From Loigolactobacillus bifermentans DSM 20003 (GTDB taxonomy: Bacteria > Bacillota > Bacilli > Lactobacillales > Lactobacillaceae): a DNA stretch of 62,439 nucleotides. Position 1 is the stretch's first letter, and every line of letters starts with the position of its first letter. Below the pieces are notes generated by a model. It worked only from the letters and a program-made list of their open reading frames with translations. It was not told the DNA's origin and made no database searches. Of the stretch, positions 1 through 7,514 are shown piece by piece. Made by a program: the position numbers and the translations under genes. The stretch spans positions 1 to 62,439 of the forward strand of contig NZ_AZDA01000116.1 in the NCBI RefSeq assembly GCF_001434575.1, in the 5' to 3' direction.

Positions 1-56
1 ACGCCGAGAGTAGTTGGGGGAGCACCCCCTGCGAGGGTAGGAAGTTGCCACGCAAC
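1..56 (+). rRNA. rrf: 5S ribosomal RNA, 3' part only
   Basis: The first bases match the conserved 3' half of bacterial 5S rRNA: the GCCGAGAGTAGTTGGGGG stretch, a CCCCCTGCGAGGGTAGG arm and the closing GTTGCCACGCAAC. The 5' part lies outside the window, so this is the tail of an rRNA operon. The 3' end is set by similarity and is good to a few bases. A terminator follows directly and no tRNA genes come after it. Confidence 0.93.
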
Positions 57-61
57 GATTG

Positions 62-92
62 ACAGATTCGTCTTTGACGGGTCTGTTTTTTT
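62..92 (+). terminator. Terminator of the rRNA operon
   Basis: ACAGATTCG pairs with CGGGTCTGT (two G-T pairs) around a 7-base loop, followed by seven T. It lies 6 bases after the 5S end. Confidence 0.85.
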
Positions 93-114
93 ATGTATCA
101 AAATAAAGTAACTT

Positions 115-158
115 AAAAAGCCACCACTCACGTCAAAATATGCGAGTAGTGGTCTTTT
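115..158 (-). terminator. Terminator of the transaldolase gene
   Basis: CCACCACT at 121-128 pairs with AGTAGTGG at 145-152. On the minus strand the hairpin is followed by a T run. It sits 14 bases after the stop codon of the aldolase gene. Confidence 0.8.
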
Positions 159-171
159 AAGGTGACGGGCC

Positions 172-858
172 CTATTTTGTGAAATCGGTAATGGTCGTAC
201 CTTGACCGTAAATATCTTCCCAATCCGATGTGAAACCAGTCACGGCAGCGCTAATGGCAGGATTGCCAAGGGCAGTTTTTAAAATATCAACGCCCATTGT
301 AGCCGCTTGGGCACCATTTTCAAAAGCCTGATTCACTTGTTGTACGGTATGGAAACTAGCAGCTAAAATTTTGGTTTTGGCATGTTCACGTTCAATTTGT
401 TTAGCCAATTGTGCGATCACTAAGCCAGCGTTAATATCAGCATTGACCATGCGATTAAAGTAAGGGGCTAAATAATCGGCACCTGCAGCAATGGCTAAGT
501 ACCCTTGAATTTGAGTATAAATGGCAGTGGCCGTAATATGCACGCCTTCTTGCTTAAGTTGCTTCATGGCTGCTAAGCCAGGTTCATTGGTGGGGACCTT
601 AATATAAACATCATGGTCGACGTTTTCTAAAACAGTGTGGGCATCCGCTAACATGGCTTCAGTCGTTTGACCAACGACTTGCACGTGCAACGTTTTGTCA
701 GCGCCAATGATTTCACGAATTTGACGTAAATGGTTAAAGAAGTCGACCTGACCTTCTTTATGCACAATTGAAGGATTAGATGTGACACCGGCCAAAGGGA
801 TCATGGCGTTATATTTTTTAATATCATCAATATGAATCGTATCTAGTAAGAATTCCAT
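172..858 (-). CDS. fsa: Fructose-6-phosphate aldolase / transaldolase-like protein
   Basis: A 228-residue member of the small transaldolase/FSA family (usual length about 220). This family cleaves or forms fructose-6-phosphate, or transfers dihydroxyacetone units, in the cytoplasm. Visible marks are Asp6, the GVTSNPS loop at 24-30 and the Schiff-base lysine, Lys87, in YIKVP. The start is the ATG at 858, which has GAGGTG five bases upstream. The frame stays open 44 codons further upstream to 990, but that extension is not conserved in kind and lacks a ribosome binding site, so it is read as leader. The gene stands alone with its own terminator. Whether it acts as aldolase or transaldolase cannot be told from sequence. 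Confidence 0.9.
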   Translation of the reverse strand: MEFLLDTIHIDDIKKYNAMIPLAGVTSNPSIVHKEGQVDFFNHLRQIREIIGADKTLHVQVVGQTTEAMLADAHTVLENVDHDVYIKVPTNEPGLAAMKQLKQEGVHITATAIYTQIQGYLAIAAGADYLAPYFNRMVNADINAGLVIAQLAKQIEREHAKTKILAASFHTVQQVNQAFENGAQAATMGVDILKTALGNPAISAAVTGFTSDWEDIYGQGTTITDFTK

Positions 859-985
859 GTTGTTCACCTCGTGTTTTGATGAGTTAAGCATAACAGGTTG
901 TTCAAGTGGCTGCCTACGCTTTGGCAGTTCTATTTTAGAAAAACGGCTGGTGATACGGGTTACACTCACGAAGTTGTGTTGAATC

Positions 986-999
986 TGCACATTTGTGCA
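986..999. promoter_or_regulatory. Palindrome upstream of fsa (possible operator)
   Basis: TGCACATTTGTGCA is a 6-2-6 inverted repeat between the ABC transporter terminator and the fsa leader. Its position suits an operator, but no promoter could be placed with confidence. Confidence 0.25.
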
Positions 1000-1003
1000 A
1001 AAT

Positions 1004-1032
1004 AAAAATCAAGGCGCAAACCTTGATTTTTT
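1004..1032 (-). terminator. Terminator of the ABC transporter gene
   Basis: AAAATCAAGG pairs with CCTTGATTTT around the loop CGCAAA, with T runs on both strands. It starts 3 bases beyond the stop codon of the minus-strand gene. Confidence 0.85.
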
Positions 1033-1034
1033 GT

Positions 1035-3362
1035 TTATTCAGAACGTAGTGCCGTTGCAGCGTCTTTTTTAGCAGCCATTCGAGCTGGAATATGTCCGCC
1101 TAAAACGGTTAAAACAGTACTAATGATGATTAAAATCAGCGCATGTACTGGGTTTAATTGTGCAACATGATGCAGATCAGTCATATGAAGTAAAATGGTA
1201 TTGATCGGGAAGGTTGCTAACCAAGCGATGACAACGCCAATGATGCCAGAAGCCACCCCTAGAATTGTGGTTTCGGCATCAAAGACTCGCGTAATATCAC
1301 GTTTACGTGCTCCAAGTGCCTTTAAAACACCAATCTCTTTTGTGCGCTCCAGCACAGATGTGTAGGTTAAAATACTGATCATGATCATACTTGTAACCAA
1401 TGAAATACCTGCAAATGCCACCAAGACATAGGTGATCGCATCCATTAACCCGCCCGTTAAATTGGAAACAGAACCAGCTAGGTCAGTGTAAATCACTTGA
1501 TTGGCTTTGGTTTTGCCATGATTGTATTGATCTAAATAATGAAGTACTTTATCTTTGTTCTTGAAGTTGTTGGGATAGATCAAAATACTGGCTGGTGTTT
1601 TAGAACCACCGAGATAACTCACCAGGTTTGCCTGAGTCGTTGCATCCACTTTTTGCCCTGTCATGACGTTGGTTTGACTCTTTTTCTGAGCCTGTGCAAT
1701 AGCTGAATTTTGATTGTCCTGAATAATGTTTTGGGTCAGCTGATCACTATAAGCAATGCCGTTGGCTAAAATATTTTCAGAAGCTTTATTCCGCACCTGC
1801 AAAATACCACTGATCGTTAACGTTTGATTGTTGGCATTATTGTAAAGCGCTTGGTTAGCCGTTTTAGGCAGGTAAGTGCCTGTTGGTAATTTTTGGTAAT
1901 AGTCATTGTTATGCACCAATTTCAACGTTGTGCCAACAAGTTGCGTATCTTTAAGCTGTTGGTTATTTTTTACCGTCAAGCCTAGATTTTTTAAGGCATT
2001 AATATTCGTCGTTTGATCACGGTCAACAATCAGCACCACATCGTTGGCCGTCTTTGGATAGTTCCCAGCGACGATTTTATAATGCTTTTTGAGAAAGCTT
2101 TGGCCACCACTTTGCTGACTGGGATAAACGGAACCGCCAACCCCCACCGACGTGCTCATGGCAGCACTCATGGTGGCGGCGTTGCCATTTTTTTCGTTGG
2201 TATTTGAAAACTTAACGGTTTTGACTTGGCCGTTGACCTGGCGCAGTAAGTTCATCCCGGTGCTATAAGTATAAGTGATATGCTTACTTAAATGTGGGTC
2301 TAATTTGGCCACGTAATTTAAATAGCTGGTGGTGAGTTGATTGATGTGAGTCGCTTTATCCGCCTCGCTTAGAGCAGCCGTCACATGCTGGGTGTGCCGG
2401 ACTGTTTTCGTCCGCGTTGCAGCGGCGCTTTGTGAGGTGGCCGTTTGCGAAATCGTGATCGGGTATTGTGCCATGGTGTTGGCCTGGGTTTTGTTGATCT
2501 GTTTTTGAAAACCAGTTGATAAGGCTAAAACCACGGCGATTCCAATGATCCCAATACTTGATGCAAAAGCGGTTAAGGCCGTTCGCGCTTTTTTCGTGCG
2601 AATATTGGTAAAGGATAATTTTAAAGCCGTCCAAAAGGTCATTTTGGTTTTCTTCAATTGAAAAGCGGTATCTGTTTGGTCGTCTTGATAAGGATCGGAA
2701 TCATGCTGGATCTGACCATCTGCAAATTCGATGATCCGGGTTGCGTATTGTTTGGCCAACTCAGGATTATGGGTCACCATAATCACAAGCCGTTCTTGTG
2801 ACAATTCTTGGATCAGTTGCATGATTTGGTCGCTGGTATGGGTATCAAGCGCACCAGTGGGTTCATCACAGAGCAAGATCTCAGGGTCATTAGCAATGGC
2901 GCGGGCAATCGCCACCCGTTGCATTTGGCCGCCGGAAAGCTGATTCGGTTTTTTCATGATCTGATCGCCAAGACCAACTCGTTTTAAAGCGGCAATGGCT
3001 TTTTGTTTCTTTTCGTCATTGGAAACGCCGCTTAAGGTCATTCCCATTTCCACATTGGCTAGAATCCCTAAGTGACCGATCAAATTGTAACTTTGAAAAA
3101 TAAAGCCGACTGAATTATTACGATAGGCGTCCCAATCGGAAGCCGAGAAATGTTTGGTTGAACGGCCTTTAATGATCAAATCGCCTGAATCATAAATGTC
3201 CAAGCCGCCAATATTGTTCAGTAAAGTTGTTTTACCAGAACCACTAGGCCCTAAAATGGCAACAAATTCTTTTGGTCGAAACGCAACGGAAACATCATCA
3301 AGGGCTTTGGTAACGGTGTCGCCGACTTGGTAATATTTTTTAAGGTGTTTCAGGGTAAGCAT
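1035..3362 (-). CDS. MacB/FtsX-type ABC transporter, ATPase fused to permease
   Basis: A 775-residue fusion of an N-terminal ATP-binding domain and a C-terminal FtsX/MacB-type permease. Walker A GPSGSGKT lies at 38-45, followed by the signature LSGGQMQR, Walker B ILLCDEP and the H-loop VTHN. A transmembrane helix near 260-285 is followed by a large extracytoplasmic region (about 290-630) and three C-terminal helices, the usual layout of this class. Relatives act as mechanotransmission pumps for peptides, lipoproteins or antibiotics. The substrate here is not evident, and no partner protein or two-component system is adjacent. The start is ATG at 3362 with AAGGAA upstream. It diverges from the formate dehydrogenase operon. 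Confidence 0.88.
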   Translation of the reverse strand: MLTLKHLKKYYQVGDTVTKALDDVSVAFRPKEFVAILGPSGSGKTTLLNNIGGLDIYDSGDLIIKGRSTKHFSASDWDAYRNNSVGFIFQSYNLIGHLGILANVEMGMTLSGVSNDEKKQKAIAALKRVGLGDQIMKKPNQLSGGQMQRVAIARAIANDPEILLCDEPTGALDTHTSDQIMQLIQELSQERLVIMVTHNPELAKQYATRIIEFADGQIQHDSDPYQDDQTDTAFQLKKTKMTFWTALKLSFTNIRTKKARTALTAFASSIGIIGIAVVLALSTGFQKQINKTQANTMAQYPITISQTATSQSAAATRTKTVRHTQHVTAALSEADKATHINQLTTSYLNYVAKLDPHLSKHITYTYSTGMNLLRQVNGQVKTVKFSNTNEKNGNAATMSAAMSTSVGVGGSVYPSQQSGGQSFLKKHYKIVAGNYPKTANDVVLIVDRDQTTNINALKNLGLTVKNNQQLKDTQLVGTTLKLVHNNDYYQKLPTGTYLPKTANQALYNNANNQTLTISGILQVRNKASENILANGIAYSDQLTQNIIQDNQNSAIAQAQKKSQTNVMTGQKVDATTQANLVSYLGGSKTPASILIYPNNFKNKDKVLHYLDQYNHGKTKANQVIYTDLAGSVSNLTGGLMDAITYVLVAFAGISLVTSMIMISILTYTSVLERTKEIGVLKALGARKRDITRVFDAETTILGVASGIIGVVIAWLATFPINTILLHMTDLHHVAQLNPVHALILIIISTVLTVLGGHIPARMAAKKDAATALRSE

Positions 3363-3449
3363 AACAAGTTCCTTTCTGAAGGCAGTGAAATCGTTTTTGT
3401 CTTAGCCCTTATTTTACACGTTTATCAGGGACAGCACACAAAATTTAGG

Positions 3450-3477
3450 TTGACTATTTCTGTAAGCGCTCTATAAT
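3450..3477 (+). promoter_or_regulatory. Promoter of the Moco/formate dehydrogenase operon with cre-like half site
   Basis: TTGACT at 3450-3455 and TATAAT at 3472-3477 are 16 bases apart, a near-consensus sigma-A promoter. The spacer and -10 hold TGTAAGCGCTCTAT (3461-3474). Its first ten bases match a CcpA cre site, but the last two consensus positions (CA) are lost. Glucose repression is therefore possible but unproven. A 12-base palindrome, AATAATATTATT, lies in the leader at 3507-3518. Confidence 0.75.
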
Positions 3478-3570
3478 ATAAACAAGCAAAAAAATAATTT
3501 TTAGTGAATAATATTATTTAGTCATATGCTCATCGGTTCACAGCACAGGAAGCAAAAGGAGGGATTTGGC

Positions 3571-4158
3571 ATGGTAAGTGTACAGCAGGTCACAGGCGTC
3601 ATTTTATGCGGTGGACATAGCTCACGCATGGGGTTTAATAAAGCCTTTTTAAAGCGCGACAATCAATATGTATTGCCACAAACGGCTGCAGCTGTCCGGC
3701 GCTTATTGCCACAAGTCGTGTTTGTCACGAATCAGAAGCAACCTTTTCTCGCGCAACCCGCATTTCAGGATTACTCAATTTTCGAAGATCAATGGCGTGA
3801 TCGCGGCCCATTAGGCGGTTTGGTCACGGCATTGGAACAGGTCACCACGCCATACGTTTTTTTAATGGCCTGTGACATTCCTCATATTTCCAACACGCTG
3901 ATGCAGCCCTTATTAACGGCTGTGACAAATCAACAGGTTGGCCTATACCAGCAGCATGACCGGCTTGAAACGCTATTTGCGCTTTACCACCGCTCTTGTC
4001 TGCCACTTTTTAAAGCACAATTACAGCAAGGAATTGGACAAATTCGTTATCATTTTAAAGCACTAGATGTCAAAGTGATCCAGTCAAATAACATCGAATT
4101 ACGCAATATCAATACGCCAGCTGAACTACCTGGTTGGCGAATAAAAAAGATAGGGTGA
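3571..4158 (+). CDS. mobA: Molybdenum cofactor guanylyltransferase MobA
   Basis: A 195-residue nucleotidyltransferase that attaches GMP to molybdopterin to give the MGD cofactor used by formate dehydrogenase. The family motif L-x-GG-x3-RMG-x2-K is complete at residues 12-24 (LCGGHSSRMGFNK). A metal-binding Asp is seen in LMACDIPH. The start is ATG 3571, with AAGGAGGG seven bases upstream. An upstream in-frame ATG at 3526 has no such site. It is the first gene of the operon, and its partner MobB-like protein and MoeA lie downstream, which fits the Mo enzyme encoded between them. Confidence 0.93.
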   Translation: MVSVQQVTGVILCGGHSSRMGFNKAFLKRDNQYVLPQTAAAVRRLLPQVVFVTNQKQPFLAQPAFQDYSIFEDQWRDRGPLGGLVTALEQVTTPYVFLMACDIPHISNTLMQPLLTAVTNQQVGLYQQHDRLETLFALYHRSCLPLFKAQLQQGIGQIRYHFKALDVKVIQSNNIELRNINTPAELPGWRIKKIG

Positions 4159-4162
4159 TTCG

Positions 4163-4999
4163 ATGAATTATTTTTCAGCAAACGAGGTTATTAAACAATT
4201 TGGGCAGAAGGCTAAAACCAAGTGTCAATTTGGCTTAGGTCAGGCACTGTGTTTAGGTATTTTAGCCGGTGCTTTTATTGCAATCGGTTATCTGGCGTTT
4301 ATTCGCGTCAGTGGTGTGGTGCCAAAGGCTTGGAGTAGTTTAGCTAATTTTTTAGGCGCCTGTGTCTTTCCAATCGGTTTATTAGCCATTACCTTTTGTG
4401 GTGGTGAACTCGTTACTGGTAATATGATGGTTTTAACTTTTGGACGTTTGGAACAGCAAGTGGATTTTGCAAAAATGATCAAAAATTGGTGTTTGATCTT
4501 AATTGCCAACTGTATCGGGGGCGCTTTGATTGGCGTACTCTTTGGTCATGTGGTTGGCCTAACAGAAGGCGACTTTGCCGCTAAAACCATGGCAGTTGCC
4601 TTGGCAAAAGTTGGCGACAGCCCATTGCAAATGATCGTTTCAGGCATCGGTTGTAACTTATTAGTTGGGATGGCGATTTTCTTAGGCGCCATGAGCCGCG
4701 ATTTCATGGGAAAATTAGTCGGCGTTTGGTTCCCAATTATGATTTTCGTGTTGTGTGGTTTTCAGCACGTGGTGGCCAATGCGTTTATTCTCACAGCAGG
4801 TGTTTTAGCTGGTGCAACGATTTCAACTTGGCAATTACTTGAAAATATTTTACTGGTTTTTATTGGTAATGCAATTGGTGGGGCGTTATTTTTCGCAGTG
4901 CCCGTTTATGTGGCGAACGTCAGCATTCCTGGTGCCAAAAAACCAGTAACGCAAACACAACCGGTAACAGAACGGATGATAATCAATGAAAAAGAATAA
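4163..4999 (+). CDS. Formate/nitrite transporter (FNT) family channel
   Basis: A 278-residue integral membrane protein of the FNT family (FocA, NirC), with about six hydrophobic helices and the characteristic glycine- and asparagine-rich half-helices (for example CGGELVTGNM near 84-93). Family members form pentameric channels for small monovalent anions such as formate, nitrite or hydrosulfide. The gene starts 4 bases after mobA and shares an operon with formate dehydrogenase, so formate is the likely substrate. This is inference from context. The C-terminal tail overlaps the next gene by 14 bases. Confidence 0.9.
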   Translation: MNYFSANEVIKQFGQKAKTKCQFGLGQALCLGILAGAFIAIGYLAFIRVSGVVPKAWSSLANFLGACVFPIGLLAITFCGGELVTGNMMVLTFGRLEQQVDFAKMIKNWCLILIANCIGGALIGVLFGHVVGLTEGDFAAKTMAVALAKVGDSPLQMIVSGIGCNLLVGMAIFLGAMSRDFMGKLVGVWFPIMIFVLCGFQHVVANAFILTAGVLAGATISTWQLLENILLVFIGNAIGGALFFAVPVYVANVSIPGAKKPVTQTQPVTERMIINEKE

Positions 5000-5558
5000 G
5001 CTTTTACAAGTGCCTCAAATGTTACAAATTGGTTCAACTGGACGGAACAGTGGTAAAACCGTGATTGCCAAGTCTGTTATTCAGCGCTTAGGCCAGCAGC
5101 GGCCAGTGGTAGCCGTTAAAATTATTACCATTACAGGCGACCGCGGCAAATGTCAACGCGGTGGGACCGGTTGTGGCATTTGTACCAGTATCAGTAGTGG
5201 TTTCGAATTGATCGAAGAAAGTAACCGCCGTGGCAAAAAAGACACGATGGCGTTACTGAAAGCGGGCTGTGAGAAGGTCTTTTTATTAAAAGTTTTCCAA
5301 GATCATTTATTAGCCGGCTTTCAAGCTTTTTTACAGCAAGTACCGGTGAATGCTGTGATTATTTGTGAATCCAATTCGATTCGTCAAGTGGTACAACCAG
5401 GGTTGTTCGTCATGATCAACAATCATAAAAACGTTAAGCCTACAGCAGCAGCTGTGTATGCTGCCGCCGATGTGGTGGTCACCAGCGCTGATGATCAACA
5501 AGTTGCCCAAATTCAAATTCAGCAACCAGGGACTTGGCGGTTGCAATCCGTTGGTTAA
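4986..5558 (+). CDS. P-loop protein, MobB-like, Moco-associated
   Basis: A 190-residue protein with a P-loop, GSTGRNSGKT, at residues 16-25 and a cysteine cluster at residues 56, 63 and 66 (CQRGGTGCGIC) that could bind a metal. The P-loop, the size and the place between MobA and MoeA suggest a MobB-like GTPase that helps deliver MGD. Similarity beyond the P-loop is weak, so the name is tentative. The start ATG 4986 lies inside the end of the FNT gene. A second in-frame ATG at residue 12 is possible. A non-coding gap of about 135 bases with a possible coding remnant follows. Confidence 0.7.
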   Translation: MKKNKLLQVPQMLQIGSTGRNSGKTVIAKSVIQRLGQQRPVVAVKIITITGDRGKCQRGGTGCGICTSISSGFELIEESNRRGKKDTMALLKAGCEKVFLLKVFQDHLLAGFQAFLQQVPVNAVIICESNSIRQVVQPGLFVMINNHKNVKPTAAAVYAAADVVVTSADDQQVAQIQIQQPGTWRLQSVG

Positions 5559-5582
5559 ACCAACATCAACTTTAATGAAATT

Positions 5583-5690
5583 CAACAGAAAGGCCATTAA
5601 CTCAAACCATTCTCACAGAATTTGATGCCGTGAAACCCAAGGATTACGATCGTGGCCACGACTGTTATCAACCTTTGTTAGGAAAATGAG
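5583..5690 (+). pseudogene. Possible coding remnant before the NuoE-like gene
   Basis: One frame is open from just after TGA near 5578 to a TGA at 5688-5690. It reads as a plausible, mixed-composition protein tail (…LTEFDAVKPKDYDRGHD… ending CYQPLLGK), but it has no ATG. It may be the decayed end of a lost operon gene or chance. No family is recognised. Confidence 0.25.
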
Positions 5691-5693
5691 TTT

Positions 5694-6200
5694 TTGGAAC
5701 GGGTCATATCGATGGCAAACATTACAACAGACGAGAAAATCGCCATTATTAATCGATATCATGCGAATCCAGAACAAGCATTAAATATCTTAATTGACTT
5801 ACAATTTACATCAAGTGATGGCTATATTGATCAAGCAACCGCCCAACTGGTGGCGGCGCACTTAGGCGTGACCGAAACACGAATTTATGAAATGGTGAGC
5901 TTTTATGCCATTTTAAAGGAAGCACCACAAGCGCGTTACGTGATGAAAATCTGTAATAGCGCACCGTGTCATTTTTCAGGCGAGCAAATTGTCAGTCATG
6001 AGCTTGAAGAAATCTTGGACATTCAGGAAGGGCAAATGACCCATGACGGTTTGTTCATGTATCACAGTATTCCTTGTGTCGGTGCTTGTGCACAGGCACC
6101 TTTTATTAAAATCAAGGATCGCGTGTTTGCTAATTTAACCGCTGATGATGTTGCACAACTGATCAGCGATTTACGTGCAGGACGTTACCCGGAATTGTAG
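5694..6200 (+). CDS. fdsG: NuoE/FdsG-like [2Fe-2S] subunit of formate dehydrogenase
   Basis: A 168-residue thioredoxin-like ferredoxin subunit of the NuoE family. Its four cluster cysteines are seen as CNSAPC and, about 36 residues on, CVGAC, ligating one [2Fe-2S] centre. In soluble NAD-linked formate dehydrogenases (FdsGBA) and NADH dehydrogenase modules this subunit passes electrons to or from the FMN subunit. The order here, NuoE-NuoF-alpha, equals fdsG-fdsB-fdsA. Two starts are possible: TTG 5694, with AGGA ten bases upstream, or ATG 5712, six codons in, with only a weak GGAACGG. The first was kept. The next gene begins 12 bases downstream. Confidence 0.88.
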   Translation: MERVISMANITTDEKIAIINRYHANPEQALNILIDLQFTSSDGYIDQATAQLVAAHLGVTETRIYEMVSFYAILKEAPQARYVMKICNSAPCHFSGEQIVSHELEEILDIQEGQMTHDGLFMYHSIPCVGACAQAPFIKIKDRVFANLTADDVAQLISDLRAGRYPEL

Positions 6201-6212
6201 GAGGCGTTTTAG

Positions 6213-7514
6213 ATGATTACAAGAGAACAACCTGTTTTAACCGCGCGTTTTGACGCCTTAAAAGCTGACCCTACAAACGTGGCTGCGTTTTGTGAATTAG
6301 CCGGTTACGATGCTTTGAAAAAAGCCGTTACCATGGAAAAAACCGCGATTTTAGATGAATTAGATACGGCCCTATTACGTGGTCGCGGTGGGGCCGCTTA
6401 CCCAGCCGGTAAAAAGTGGCGTAGCTTATATCAGTCTGCTGGTGACACCAAATATATTGTGTGTAATGCAGACGAAGGCGAACCAGGGACCTTTAAGGAT
6501 AAAGCATTGCTAATGAGCGATCCGTTAGCTGTCATCGAAGGGATGACCATTGCCGGCTATCTTTTCGGTGCTCGACAAGGTTATATTTACATGCGTGGTG
6601 AATATCGGAGTTTACACCGGCAATTTGCACAGGCTTTAGCACATGCCCGTCAGGCTAATTTCTTAGGTGAAAACATTTTAGGGATTGCTGGTTTTAACTA
6701 CGATATTCGCATTATTTCAGGTGCGGGGGCCTATGTTTGCGGCGAAAGCTCAGCTTTATTAAACTCAATTGAAGGCAAAACAGGTCGGCCACGAGTGAAG
6801 CCGCCACACTTAGCGGAAGTGGGCTTGTATCTCAAACCTACTTTGGTGAACAATGTGGAATCTTTTGCTGATATTTCAGTGATTGTACGTGAAGGTGGCG
6901 CCGCCTTTTTGAACTTAGGAACCAAAGATGGCGGTGGCACTAAACTGATCTGCTTAACAGGGCATGTGAAAAACCGTGGCTTGTATGAAGTGAATCTCGG
7001 CACCCCTTTATATGATCTGATTTATTCAGACCAATACGGTGGTGGCAGTAGCACAGGCCGACCTTTGAAGTTTATCCATTTTGGCGGTCAATCTGGTCCA
7101 ATCGGTGCCGTTGCGCAACTAAAAGATTGTATCTATTCCTATGATGGCTTATGGGATTATGACTTATCCATCGGTTCAGGGGCATTGGTGGTGTTAGATG
7201 ATAGTGTCAGTATTGTGGACTACTTAACCAGTGTGTCGCAGTTCTTTACCCATGAATCTTGTGGGAAATGTACCCCTTGCCGAATTGGTACCTTACGGAT
7301 CCAAGAATTATTAGAAAAATTCCAACAAAAAATTGCTGTACCAGGCGATTTAGAAGTTTTAAAAAGCATGATGACGCACGTGACACAACTATCCGCATGT
7401 GGGTTAGGGCGTTCCGTCACAACATCAATGGAAAGTGGTTTGAAGCTTTTTCCTGATGAATTTGCAGCGGCAATCAATCAGCAAACTGCCGAACAAAGGG
7501 AGGTTATGTGGTAA
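6213..7514 (+). CDS. fdsB: NuoF/FdsB-like NADH-binding FMN subunit of formate dehydrogenase
   Basis: A 433-residue flavoprotein of the NuoF/51-kDa family that binds FMN and NAD(H) and carries one [4Fe-4S] cluster. Seen are the GRGGAAYPAGKKW glycine loop near 56-68, NADEGEPGTFKD near 88-99, and the cluster cysteines C350, C353 and C356 (CGKCTPC) with C396 in LSACG. It lacks the extra N-terminal thioredoxin domain of longer FdsB proteins. That role is covered by the preceding gene. A strong TAGGAGG precedes ATG 6213. Its stop TAA overlaps the ATG of the catalytic subunit (TAATG), indicating translational coupling. Confidence 0.92.
   Translation: MITREQPVLTARFDALKADPTNVAAFCELAGYDALKKAVTMEKTAILDELDTALLRGRGGAAYPAGKKWRSLYQSAGDTKYIVCNADEGEPGTFKDKALLMSDPLAVIEGMTIAGYLFGARQGYIYMRGEYRSLHRQFAQALAHARQANFLGENILGIAGFNYDIRIISGAGAYVCGESSALLNSIEGKTGRPRVKPPHLAEVGLYLKPTLVNNVESFADISVIVREGGAAFLNLGTKDGGGTKLICLTGHVKNRGLYEVNLGTPLYDLIYSDQYGGGSSTGRPLKFIHFGGQSGPIGAVAQLKDCIYSYDGLWDYDLSIGSGALVVLDDSVSIVDYLTSVSQFFTHESCGKCTPCRIGTLRIQELLEKFQQKIAVPGDLEVLKSMMTHVTQLSACGLGRSVTTSMESGLKLFPDEFAAAINQQTAEQREVMW

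Noticed and set aside
172-990. Longer aldolase start at 990
   Set aside because: The extra 44 residues match nothing in the family, and the only ribosome binding site is at ATG 858.
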